A stretch of DNA of 6,993 bases from CAXMQS01 sp036446035 (GTDB lineage Bacteria; Actinomycetota; Acidimicrobiia; Spongiisociales; JAOTWH01), in assembly GCA_036446035.1 (NCBI GenBank), contig JAZFSG010000093.1:1-6993 (forward strand). Reading direction: 5' to 3'. The notes under the pieces were generated by a model. That model did not search any database and was not told where the DNA came from. It saw only the letters and a program-made list of their open reading frames with translations. How positions within the stretch are numbered: the stretch's first letter is position 1; each line of letters begins with the position of its first letter. Positions 1-5,619 of the stretch are shown here, one piece after another. Made by a program: the position numbers and the translations under genes.

Positions 1-557
1 TCTTCCGTGATATCGATGGCAATGAGGACCGCCCCCGAGCCGTACCCGTCGTAATAGCCCTGCTCGTAGAAGATCTCTTCGTTGTTGACGATGGCGAAGA
101 TGCGCTCACCGTCGGTCTTGACGATGTCGGGCTCGTCGACGCCTCGCTCCTGAACGTTGGTTCCTGAGTAGTCGATCCCCTCAACCTGCGAGGACGCACG
201 GAACTCACCGCCGGCCTGAGGCCCCTCGGTGGCAGGCCCCACGGTCGTGGCCGCAGCGAAGTCCTCTTGCGAGAAGACACCATCTCGCAGCACCGGGAAC
301 GGGTAGTAGCCGCCGTACCCGTCGAGCCCCCACGGCCCAACCCGCAGCAGGGCTTCGGCCTTGAAGTGATCGAGGAGCTCCTCGCAGGAGTCGACGGTCG
401 ACAGCGCGGCCAGCGCCGCGAACGACGGCCTTTCGATGTGAGGAATCGAGCCACGGGTGGTGGGTGTCGTGCCGCCCGACAGCGTGGTGGTGGTACCGCC
501 AGTCGTGCAGGCTGCTGCTACCAGGGCTAGGGCGATGATGAGAGCTGATTTGCGCAT
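1..557 (-). CDS. Secreted lipoprotein with Beta_propel domain (N-terminal part, runs off left edge)
   Basis: 185 codons are visible from ATG 557-555; the C-terminus lies beyond the left edge. The protein opens with a short basic segment (MRKS), a hydrophobic core and an LVAAAC lipobox with Cys17, so it is probably a lipid-anchored exported protein. A Thr/Gly-rich linker follows (about residues 18-36). Residues 130-150 carry the signature YSGTNVQERGV-DEPDIVKTDG, typical of the family described as secreted proteins with a C-terminal beta-propeller (Pfam Beta_propel). The stretch after it (ERIFAIVNN..., then AVLIAIDI) reads like the first propeller strands. An AAGGAG ribosome site lies 4 nt before the ATG. 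It follows the deacylase gene on the same strand after 79 bp, so it may be co-transcribed. The biochemical role of the family is not established. The family call is strong, the lipoprotein call good although -3 of the lipobox is Ala. Confidence 0.85.
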   Translation of the reverse strand, partial: MRKSALIIALALVAAACTTGGTTTTLSGGTTPTTRGSIPHIERPSFAALAALSTVDSCEELLDHFKAEALLRVGPWGLDGYGGYYPFPVLRDGVFSQEDFAAATTVGPATEGPQAGGEFRASSQVEGIDYSGTNVQERGVDEPDIVKTDGERIFAIVNNEEIFYEQGYYDGYGSGAVLIAIDITE

Positions 558-561
558 GTGA

Positions 562-567
562 CTCCTT
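562..567 (-). promoter_or_regulatory. Ribosome binding site of the lipoprotein gene
   Basis: On the minus strand AAGGAG lies 4 nt before ATG 557-555. It supports that ATG, which also gives a proper signal peptide, over upstream starts in other frames. No convincing -10/-35 pair or strong terminator was seen in the 79-bp gap 558-636. Confidence 0.6.
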
Positions 568-636
568 GCTTACGGCTAGGACGCTGCGCACTCGGCTGAG
601 GTTCCCCCTGGGCAGGGCTGGCGAGGCTTGAGGCTG

Positions 637-1626
637 CTACCTGGGTCGACGGACCGTCGCACCCTTCTTGGCCGCAATGTGCACCAGAGAGTCGCCACGA
701 CTGATGAGGGGGTTCTGCGTCTTGGCGATGACCCACCCCGCCCACGGGGCCTTGGCGACGGTCGGCTTGGACCCGAACGCATCCGAGATCGTTGCCAGCG
801 CCGTCCCCGCGGCAACCGGCTGACCGAGCTCGACATGGATGTCGGCGATACCACTCTTCGGTCCCCTTATCCAGGTTGAGGCCTGGATGGTCCGGATAGG
901 GACCTCCGCCTTGGGAACCCCCCAGTCCCCCATCTTCAGCTTCTGCATGACACGAAGCACCCCGGCTACCCCAACATCACAGGCGTCCGCGTCGAAGCGC
1001 AGCACCTGACCCGACTCGTACACCAGAACCCTTTTGCCGCGTTTGGTGGCAGCCTCCCGAAGCGAACCTGGCCGTACCTTGGCGTTGAGGACGAAAGGGG
1101 CACCGAACGCCTTACCCAGCCCGGCAGTGCCCCGCTCCGACATGTCGCCCCGGATCTGTGGGATGTTGATGCGGTGACCGGCGGCGGTGTGCAGATCGAT
1201 GCCGAAGTCACAACGCTCGACGACTTCTCTCATGAAGAGGTTGGCGAGCTGGGCGGCCAGCGAACCTCGGCGGCTGCCGGGAAACGATCGGTTGAGATCG
1301 CGATGGTCTGGCAGGTAGCGGGACTCATTGACGAAGCCGAAGATGTTGACGATCGGCACCGCGATGACGGTGCCCGCAAGGTCGGCCGACACCAGCTGCG
1401 ACATCACCCGCCGCACGATCGAGACTCCGTTTATCTCGTTGCCGTGGACGGCGCCGCTCAGCCATATGGTCGGCCCTGGTCGCTTGCCATTGACGACCGC
1501 CACCGGAAGAGAGAGCCAACCCCCCGTCGGCAAGCGAGCGACGTTGAGCTCGAAGCGGGCGCGGTGCCCGGGCATTACCTCTGTCTCCCCGACCGTAATC
1601 GTCGCTGCTGACTTGGTATTAGCCAT
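637..1626 (-). CDS. Succinylglutamate desuccinylase/aspartoacylase-family zinc deacylase
   Basis: A 329-residue protein of the AstE/AspA branch of the M14 metallo-carboxypeptidase fold, predicted to hydrolyse an amide bond of an N-acyl amino acid or glutamyl-type substrate in the cytoplasm. Visible residues fit the family: AVHGNE with zinc ligands His61 and Glu64, the substrate-binding DLNRSFPG (110-117), DLHTA with the third ligand His146, and YESG with the likely catalytic Glu204. Residues about 255-318 form a C-terminal beta-domain resembling a barrel-sandwich fold (HVELGQPVAAGTALA). The ATG overlaps the rimK end by 8 bp (ATGGCTAA), and AAGGAG sits 6 nt upstream, so the two are translationally coupled. 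No signal peptide is seen. True AstE works in arginine catabolism, but no ast genes are present here; pairing with rimK makes a glutamyl-peptide substrate a reasonable guess, not a proven one. Family call firm, substrate unknown. Confidence 0.88.
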   Translation of the reverse strand: MANTKSAATITVGETEVMPGHRARFELNVARLPTGGWLSLPVAVVNGKRPGPTIWLSGAVHGNEINGVSIVRRVMSQLVSADLAGTVIAVPIVNIFGFVNESRYLPDHRDLNRSFPGSRRGSLAAQLANLFMREVVERCDFGIDLHTAAGHRINIPQIRGDMSERGTAGLGKAFGAPFVLNAKVRPGSLREAATKRGKRVLVYESGQVLRFDADACDVGVAGVLRVMQKLKMGDWGVPKAEVPIRTIQASTWIRGPKSGIADIHVELGQPVAAGTALATISDAFGSKPTVAKAPWAGWVIAKTQNPLISRGDSLVHIAAKKGATVRRPR

Positions 1627-2497
1627 CGGCGACTCCTTCGGAGACGAACTCGATGATGGCCCCGGCGACGTCGACGCCAGTGGCGCCTTCGATGCCCTCG
1701 AGTCCCGGCGAAGCGTTCACCTCGAGCACCAGTGGCCCCCGATCCGATTGCAGGATGTCGACTCCGGCAACATTGAGGCCGATCGCCGCAGCCGCGGTGA
1801 TGGCGACCTGGCGCTCCTCGTCGCTGAGCTCGATGGCCTCAGCGGAACCTCCCCGGTGGAGGTTGGACCGAAACTCGCCCTCGGGGCCCTGACGGCGCAT
1901 CGAGGCGACAACCTCGCCGCCGACAACGAAGGCCCGCACATCGGCGCCGTCTGCTTCTTCGATGAACTCCTGCACCAAGATGTTGGCGTCGAGCTGGCGC
2001 AACGCCTCAATGACAGAACTCGCCGCCTTGCGCGTCTCCGCCAGGACGACGCCGAGGCCCTGTGCCCCTTCCAAGAGCTTGATGACAACAGGCGGGCCGG
2101 GGGCAGCCTTGACGAGTCCGTCGATATCGGCAACTGAGTGGGCGAAGCCAGTTGACGGAATCCCAACGCCGGCCTTCGCCAGCAATTGCGTCGACCACAG
2201 CTTGTCGCGCGCCCTCGCCATGGCGACAGAGGCGTTCGCCGAGAAGACACCCATGAGCTCGAACTGCCTAACGATGGCCGTGCCGTAGAAGGTGTAGGAG
2301 GCGCCGACCCGCGGGACAACGGCGTCGAAGTCCAGGTATTCGCCGACGTAGGCCACGTGAGGCTCGCCCGACGTGATGTTCATGTAGCAGCGCAGGAAGT
2401 TGACGACCCTGACGTCGTGCCCCCGCTCCTTAGCCGCGTCGCGCAGCCGCGCGGTCGAATACAAGGACGAACGCCGCGACAGGATGCCAATGTCCAC
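1619..2497 (-). CDS. rimK: RimK-type ATP-grasp alpha-L-glutamate ligase
   Basis: A 292-residue ATP-grasp enzyme very similar along its whole length to E. coli RimK (300 aa), which adds glutamate residues to the C-terminus of ribosomal protein S6 and can make poly-alpha-glutamate. Visible: N-terminal MDIGILSRRSSLYS, the CYMNI and FDAVVPRVG segments, ARARDKL (94-100), ATP-binding K140 in VVIKLLEGAQGLGVVLAETR, LVQEFIEEADGADVRAFVVG, FRSNLHRGG (209-217), and metal ligands D247, E259 and N261 in GVDIL and LEVNASPGLEG. The GTG at 2497-2495 is chosen because it aligns with the E. coli start and has AGGAAAGG 5 nt upstream. The frame stays open to an ATG at 2608, but that extension would cross the divergent promoter and the start of the next gene. 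It is the first gene of the leftward group and overlaps the deacylase by 8 bp. Whether the target here is S6 or another protein cannot be read from the sequence. Confidence 0.93.
   Translation of the reverse strand: MDIGILSRRSSLYSTARLRDAAKERGHDVRVVNFLRCYMNITSGEPHVAYVGEYLDFDAVVPRVGASYTFYGTAIVRQFELMGVFSANASVAMARARDKLWSTQLLAKAGVGIPSTGFAHSVADIDGLVKAAPGPPVVIKLLEGAQGLGVVLAETRKAASSVIEALRQLDANILVQEFIEEADGADVRAFVVGGEVVASMRRQGPEGEFRSNLHRGGSAEAIELSDEERQVAITAAAAIGLNVAGVDILQSDRGPLVLEVNASPGLEGIEGATGVDVAGAIIEFVSEGVADG
1633..1638 (-). promoter_or_regulatory. Ribosome binding site of the deacylase gene, inside rimK
   Basis: Minus-strand AAGGAG lies 6 nt before ATG 1626-1624, within the last codons of rimK. 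It supports the ATG start and coupling of the two genes. Confidence 0.65.
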
Positions 2498-2502
2498 GAG
2501 GG

Positions 2503-2510
2503 CCTTTCCT
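2503..2510 (-). promoter_or_regulatory. Ribosome binding site deciding the rimK GTG start
   Basis: AGGAAAGG on the minus strand, 5 nt before GTG 2497-2495. It decides for this GTG over the in-frame ATG 111 bp further upstream. Confidence 0.7.
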
Positions 2511-2522
2511 AGAACGCGGAAG

Positions 2523-2551
2523 AGCTTACGAGGGTCAGGCCATACTGTCGG
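2523..2551 (-). promoter_or_regulatory. Candidate rimK promoter
   Basis: On the minus strand CCGACA (2551-2546, 4 of 6 matches to TTGACA) and TAAGCT (2528-2523, TANNNT type) are separated by 17 nt. Transcription would start near 2516, just before the ribosome site. The -35 overlaps the candidate -10 of the divergent DUF2237 gene. Motif reading only. Confidence 0.4.
2543..2548 (+). promoter_or_regulatory. Candidate -10 box of a leaderless transcript (DUF2237 gene)
   Basis: TACTGT lies 4 nt before GTG 2553-2555 (the offset version CATACT leaves 6 nt). No Shine-Dalgarno sequence is suitably placed, so the transcript may begin at or next to the start codon. The same hexamer TACTGT precedes recQ. 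Confidence 0.4.
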
Positions 2552-2552
2552 C

Positions 2553-2939
2553 GTGGAACGCAACGTCCTGGGAACCGAACTCGAGCCCTGCGGCATTGAC
2601 CCTGTCACCGGCTTCTATCGGGACGGCGACTGCAACACCGGACCGCAGGACCGCGGCAGCCACACGGTGTGCGCCGTCGTGACCCGAGAGTTCCTCGAAC
2701 ACCAAAGGGGAGTCGGCAACGACCTCAGCACGCCGATGCCACAACACCGGTTCCCTGGTCTTGTCGCCGGCGACCGATGGTGCGTCACCGCCGGCAACTG
2801 GTTGCGCGCCCACCACGATGGCGTCGCGGCGCCGGTGGTGCTGGCGTCGACTCATGAAAGGGCGATCGACATCGTCCCGCTGTCAGCGTTGCAAGGGCAC
2901 GCCGTCGACGTTCCGGCCGACCCCAGCGTCCTGGAGTAG
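2553..2939 (+). CDS. DUF2237-type protein
   Basis: A 128-residue protein recognised as DUF2237 family by NVLGTELEPC, DPVTGFYRDGDCNTGP-QDRGSHTVCAV, EFLEHQRGVGNDLSTP, FPGL-AGDRWCVTA and APPVVL-like APVVLASTHE. Four cysteines stand at positions typical for conserved residues: C13, C27, C40 and C77; they might bind a metal or take part in redox chemistry, but the family has no established function. No signal peptide or membrane segment is seen, so it is probably cytoplasmic. The GTG start gives VERNVLG, where family members usually begin; the longer upstream open frame would run through rimK. It ends in tandem TAG codons (2937-2942), and the next gene begins immediately in the same reading frame. 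This close coupling suggests a shared process with the selenoprotein. Family assignment is strong, function unknown. Confidence 0.88.
   Translation: MERNVLGTELEPCGIDPVTGFYRDGDCNTGPQDRGSHTVCAVVTREFLEHQRGVGNDLSTPMPQHRFPGLVAGDRWCVTAGNWLRAHHDGVAAPVVLASTHERAIDIVPLSALQGHAVDVPADPSVLE
2933..2936 (+). promoter_or_regulatory. Ribosome binding site of the selenoprotein gene
   Basis: GGAG within the last codons of the DUF2237 gene, 6 nt before GTG 2943-2945. It supports that start, as does the in-frame TAG immediately before it. Confidence 0.5.
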
Positions 2940-2942
2940 TAG

Positions 2943-3875
2943 GTGCTTCCCGAGCAGCTCGCAGAAGCCTTCGCCGGCGAGTGGCAGCGGCTGTCAGCTC
3001 CGGGCGCCACGCTCACCGCAGAACAACGCCTCCAGGTTGCGAGGACCGCGCGCGCTGCCTACTCCGGAGCAGCAACCTCCACCGAACCCGTCCAACGCGC
3101 CGCAGCAAAGGTCTCACGAGCACCGGGCTCGATCCGCGAGAAGTGGGTCGAAGGAGTCGCCGCCGAGATCGGCTATCCCCAATACGTCGAGGTGGCCGGG
3201 GTCGTCGCTCGCCTGACGGCGGTCGACACCGTACATCGAGCTCTCGACCTCGAGCTGATGGCGTTGCCTGAGCCGCTGCCGGGCCAGCCAACCGGCGAAA
3301 TCGATGACACCCTGCGGAAGAGGGCCGGCTGGGTTCCGATGACGGCCCCCAGCGTGGTGTACGCCCTCAGCATCGTTCCGGCCGAGATGAGAGCGCAAGA
3401 GGCCATGAGCGGACCCCTCTACTTGACCTATGAGGAAATGGATGATCCAGCACAGCCCGGTGTAATCCCTAGAGCGCAGAAGGAACTGATAGCGGCGCGC
3501 ACCTCAGCGATCAACGAGTGCTTCTACTGAGTGCTGTCGCACAGCGTGATGCTCCGTGAGAGCGCCGAGGCCACCCGAATACCGCTCGATGCGAGAGCCA
3601 TTACCGATCCGGCGATCGATCCGCTGATTCCTGCAGGCAAGCCCTTGCTGGCTTTCGTCGATGCGGCGCTGAGCGGTAATCGTCTGTCGGAGGCGAGGGC
3701 CAGCCTGACAGCCGTGCTGGGATGGGACGGCACGGTGGCGGCCGCCGCTGTCATCGGCAACTTCGAGATGATGAACCGTGTCGCCGACGCCAGCGGAATG
3801 CCGGTAAGCGCAGGCGCCCTGGCGCGGACTGAGGAGTGGCGGGCCGAGCTAGGCCTCGACCGCTTCCGCCACTGA
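2943..3875 (+). CDS. AhpD/CMD-family alkylhydroperoxidase-like selenoprotein, Sec196 encoded by TGA 3528-3530
   Basis: Read as one 310-residue protein with selenocysteine at codon 196. Before the TGA the protein ends ELIAARTSAINECFY; after it the same frame continues VLSHSVMLRE. Together they give C193-F-Y-U196-V-L-S-H200, the AhpD active-site pattern CxxCxxxH with Sec as second redox residue, and Glu181 lies 12 residues before C193, the spacing of Glu118 to Cys130 in M. tuberculosis AhpD. The C-terminal part keeps the family's helix ending FEMMNRVADASGM (about 275-286). The N-terminal half (about 24-110) looks like a second, degenerate CMD-type domain without CxxC. The predicted role is thiol/selenol peroxidase or oxidoreductase activity in the cytoplasm; partner and substrate are unknown. 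The GTG has GGAG upstream and follows the DUF2237 gene by 3 bp. Its own terminator is also TGA (3873-3875), so recoding must be local. The alternative, a nonsense mutation or sequencing error, is less likely given the exact position. AhpD-like selenoproteins are known as a class. Confidence 0.88.
3531..3567 (+). promoter_or_regulatory. Candidate bacterial SECIS region directly after the recoded TGA
   Basis: Two hairpins can be drawn by eye. One is GCTC-CGTGA-GAGC (3551-3563), with a T-G pair at 3550/3564 and possible outer pairs 3547/3567 and 3548/3566 around one mismatch. Its loop begins 24 nt after the TGA and has G-T at positions 2-3, which fits the usual bSECIS rules (short stem-loop 15-40 nt after UGA, G early in the loop). 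The other is GCTGT-CGC-ACAGC (3533-3545, plus two wobble pairs), starting right after the TGA. No folding was computed; which one SelB would bind is open. Confidence 0.45.
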
Positions 3876-3898
3876 CGCACCAGGTCATGCCGCGGCCG

Positions 3899-3904
3899 TA
3901 CTGT
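3899..3904 (+). promoter_or_regulatory. Candidate -10 box of a leaderless recQ transcript
   Basis: TACTGT lies 7 nt before ATG 3912-3914, with no Shine-Dalgarno sequence between. It suggests recQ has its own leaderless promoter in the 36-bp gap after the selenoprotein gene, and it makes the GTG at 3903, which lies inside the box, an unlikely start. No good -35 was found. Confidence 0.45.
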
Positions 3905-3911
3905 GCCCGCC

Positions 3912-5591
3912 ATGACCGAGCCTGCCGTCACCGACCAGATCACCCAGCTGCGCTCTCTTCTCGACAAGGGCGAGATCGCCGAAGCAGCCGACCTGTTGGC
4001 ACACCTCCGCAACCGCTGGCGCCACGAAGCGGCGTCGTTCTCCCCCGAGGTGGTCGCCGCGCTCCAGACACATGCGGCCTCGGTCAACGCCGCACAGCTC
4101 CGAGAGATAGACGATGCACTTCGTGACACCTTCGGCTACTCGTCCTTTCGCCCAGGGCAGAGAGAGATCATCGAGGCGGCGATCTCGGGCCGGGACTGCA
4201 TCGGCATCATGCCGACCGGCGCCGGCAAGTCGCTGACGTATCAGCTGGCAGCACGGGTGCTCGGCGGGACCTCGTTGGTCATATCGCCGCTCATCGCCCT
4301 CATGAAGGACCAGGTCGATGCCCTCGACGAAATAGGGGTGCGCGCCACCTTCCTCAACTCGAGCCTTGATGCCGGAGAGCGTTCGGAGCGCGTCGCCAGA
4401 ATGCGGGCCGGCGACTACGAACTGGTCTACGCAGCTCCCGAGGGACTCGAAGCATCGGTGGGAACGGCTCTCGCCGACATGGACCTCAGCCTCATCGCGG
4501 TGGACGAGGCACACTGCATCTCGCAGTGGGGTCACGACTTCCGGCCTGCCTATCGCAAGCTCGCCGGGCTCAAGTCGCGCTTCGGGGTGCCGGTGCTGGC
4601 TCTCACCGCCACGGCCACAGCAGAGGTGACACGCGACATCGAGGGTCAGCTCGGCCTGTCGGACGCCGTCGCCTTTCGCGGATCGTTCTTCCGGCCGAAC
4701 CTCAAGATCCATCTCTTCAAGAAGGGCGACCACGATGGACGAAAGATCAAGGTGCGGGAGTCGATCGGCAAGCTTTGCCTGGCCCGCAAGGGCCAGAGCG
4801 GGATCGTGTACACGCTGTCGCGAGCGTCTGCAGAGTCAACGGCCGAGTACCTCAACCGTCTCGGAATCAGGGCGCTGCCGTACCACGCCGGTCTCAGCTC
4901 AGAGGACCGCACCACTACCCAGGACGCCTTCATACGTGACGACATCGACGTCGTCTGTGCGACGGTCGCCTTCGGGATGGGCATCGACAAGTCGAACGTC
5001 CGCTACGTCATCCACCGCGATATGCCCAAGTCGATCGAGGGCTACTACCAGGAGATAGGCAGGGCCGGCCGAGACGGCGTCGACAGCGACTGCATCCTCT
5101 TCTACTCCTGGGCAGACGTCTTGAACCTCGAGCGCATGGTTGGCCCAGGAGAAGTCGGCGACTCTCAACGGCGCCAGATCCGCGCCATGTACAACTGGGC
5201 AGACCACACACAATGCCGCCATCAGACGATCGCCGGCTACTTCGGAGAGGAGCTGGAGCGTTGCGTCACCTCGTGCGATGTCTGTTCCGGGATCGACCTT
5301 CTCGAAGGACTAACCGCCCAGCCCAAGGCCGCGTTCACGACGACGACGCCCGGAATGGCCGACGTAGTCCGCAGCTCGCCTCTCTTCGAAGACCTCAAGG
5401 CGGTGCGGCGCCAGCTGGCAGACGCCAAGGGAGTCCCCGCCTACATCGTGTTCAGCGACGCCAGCCTCCTGGCCATGGCGACCGCCCGGCCAACAACAGA
5501 GTCCGAATTGCTCAATGTCAACGGGGTCGGACCCAAGAAGCTGGAGTCATATGGCGATGCCTTCCTGGAGGTGCTCAGGGCTGTCGAGTAG
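3912..5591 (+). CDS. recQ: ATP-dependent DNA helicase RecQ (with HRDC, without winged helix)
   Basis: A 559-residue superfamily 2 3'-5' DNA helicase for recombination and replication-fork repair. Motifs in order: FRPGQREII (79-87, motif 0), Walker A PTGAGKS (101-107), ISPLIALMKDQV, DEAH (199-202 region) followed by CISQWGHDFRPAY, LTATAT (231-236), GIVYTLSR, VVCATVAFGMGIDK, and QEIGRAGRDG (380-389, arginine finger). The RecQ zinc site is present: C435, C451, C455, C458. Residues about 492-559 match an HRDC domain (VPAYIVFSDASLL, ELLNVNGVGPKKLESYG). Only about 33 residues lie between zinc site and HRDC, so the winged-helix part of RQC is apparently missing. A helical N-terminal extension of about 70 residues precedes motif 0. 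ATG 3912 is preferred over GTG 3903 because of the TACTGT box. Transcribed probably from its own promoter, possibly also by readthrough from the selenoprotein operon. Confidence 0.93.
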   Translation: MTEPAVTDQITQLRSLLDKGEIAEAADLLAHLRNRWRHEAASFSPEVVAALQTHAASVNAAQLREIDDALRDTFGYSSFRPGQREIIEAAISGRDCIGIMPTGAGKSLTYQLAARVLGGTSLVISPLIALMKDQVDALDEIGVRATFLNSSLDAGERSERVARMRAGDYELVYAAPEGLEASVGTALADMDLSLIAVDEAHCISQWGHDFRPAYRKLAGLKSRFGVPVLALTATATAEVTRDIEGQLGLSDAVAFRGSFFRPNLKIHLFKKGDHDGRKIKVRESIGKLCLARKGQSGIVYTLSRASAESTAEYLNRLGIRALPYHAGLSSEDRTTTQDAFIRDDIDVVCATVAFGMGIDKSNVRYVIHRDMPKSIEGYYQEIGRAGRDGVDSDCILFYSWADVLNLERMVGPGEVGDSQRRQIRAMYNWADHTQCRHQTIAGYFGEELERCVTSCDVCSGIDLLEGLTAQPKAAFTTTTPGMADVVRSSPLFEDLKAVRRQLADAKGVPAYIVFSDASLLAMATARPTTESELLNVNGVGPKKLESYGDAFLEVLRAVE

Positions 5592-5594
5592 CCG

Positions 5595-5607
5595 CCGCCG
5601 GTGGCGG
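5595..5607 (+). terminator. GC hairpin just after recQ, weak terminator candidate
   Basis: CCGCC-GGT-GGCGG begins 4 nt after the recQ stop codon. There is no following T-run, and the candidate kbl -10 box begins at its 3' foot. It could slow or stop readthrough from recQ, or mean nothing; GC-rich repeats of GCC make such pairing easy by chance. Confidence 0.2.
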
Positions 5608-5613
5608 TAGATT
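5608..5613 (+). promoter_or_regulatory. Candidate -10 box of a leaderless kbl-tdh transcript
   Basis: TAGATT lies 6 nt before ATG 5620-5622, with no Shine-Dalgarno sequence between. This spacing fits a transcript that begins at the start codon. No convincing -35 was seen. Confidence 0.45.
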
Positions 5614-5619
5614 CGGCCT

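Noticed and set aside
558..636. Intrinsic terminator between the deacylase and lipoprotein genes
   Set aside because: Only short pairings such as CCCT/AGGG could be drawn, without a T-run; not convincing.
1328..2137. 269-codon plus-strand open frame across the deacylase and rimK
   Set aside because: Antisense to two clear genes and without any recognisable motif.
2498..2608. Extension of RimK to the upstream ATG at 2608 (37 extra residues)
   Set aside because: The extension has no counterpart in RimK, covers the divergent promoter and the start of the DUF2237 gene, and the GTG at 2497 has an excellent ribosome site.
2535..2855. Minus-strand frame opposite the DUF2237 gene, possibly a third gene of the rimK group
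   Set aside because: The plus strand encodes an unmistakable DUF2237 protein here; the minus frame shows no resemblance to the zinc protease sometimes found with rimK.
3531..3875. Separate small gene starting at GTG 3531
   Set aside because: It has no ribosome site or leaderless promoter, begins in the middle of the AhpD motif, and continues the upstream frame exactly; better read as the C-terminal part of the selenoprotein.
2943..3875. Pseudogene with a nonsense mutation
   Set aside because: A random stop would rarely fall exactly on the redox Cys position of the family motif, and both halves are otherwise intact with no frameshift. It cannot be fully excluded without homologues and sel genes.
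3903..3911. GTG 3903 as recQ start
   Set aside because: It overlaps the TACTGT box and adds only three residues; ATG 3912 has the leaderless spacing.
3524..4129. 201-codon minus-strand open frame opposite the selenoprotein end and recQ start
   Set aside because: Ser/Arg/Ala-rich composition with no family similarity; it crosses two real genes and the recQ promoter.
3885..4733. 282-codon open frame on the minus strand opposite recQ
   Set aside because: Antisense to a well-supported helicase; low-information Arg/Gly/Glu-rich translation without recognisable domains, typical of GC-rich shadow frames.
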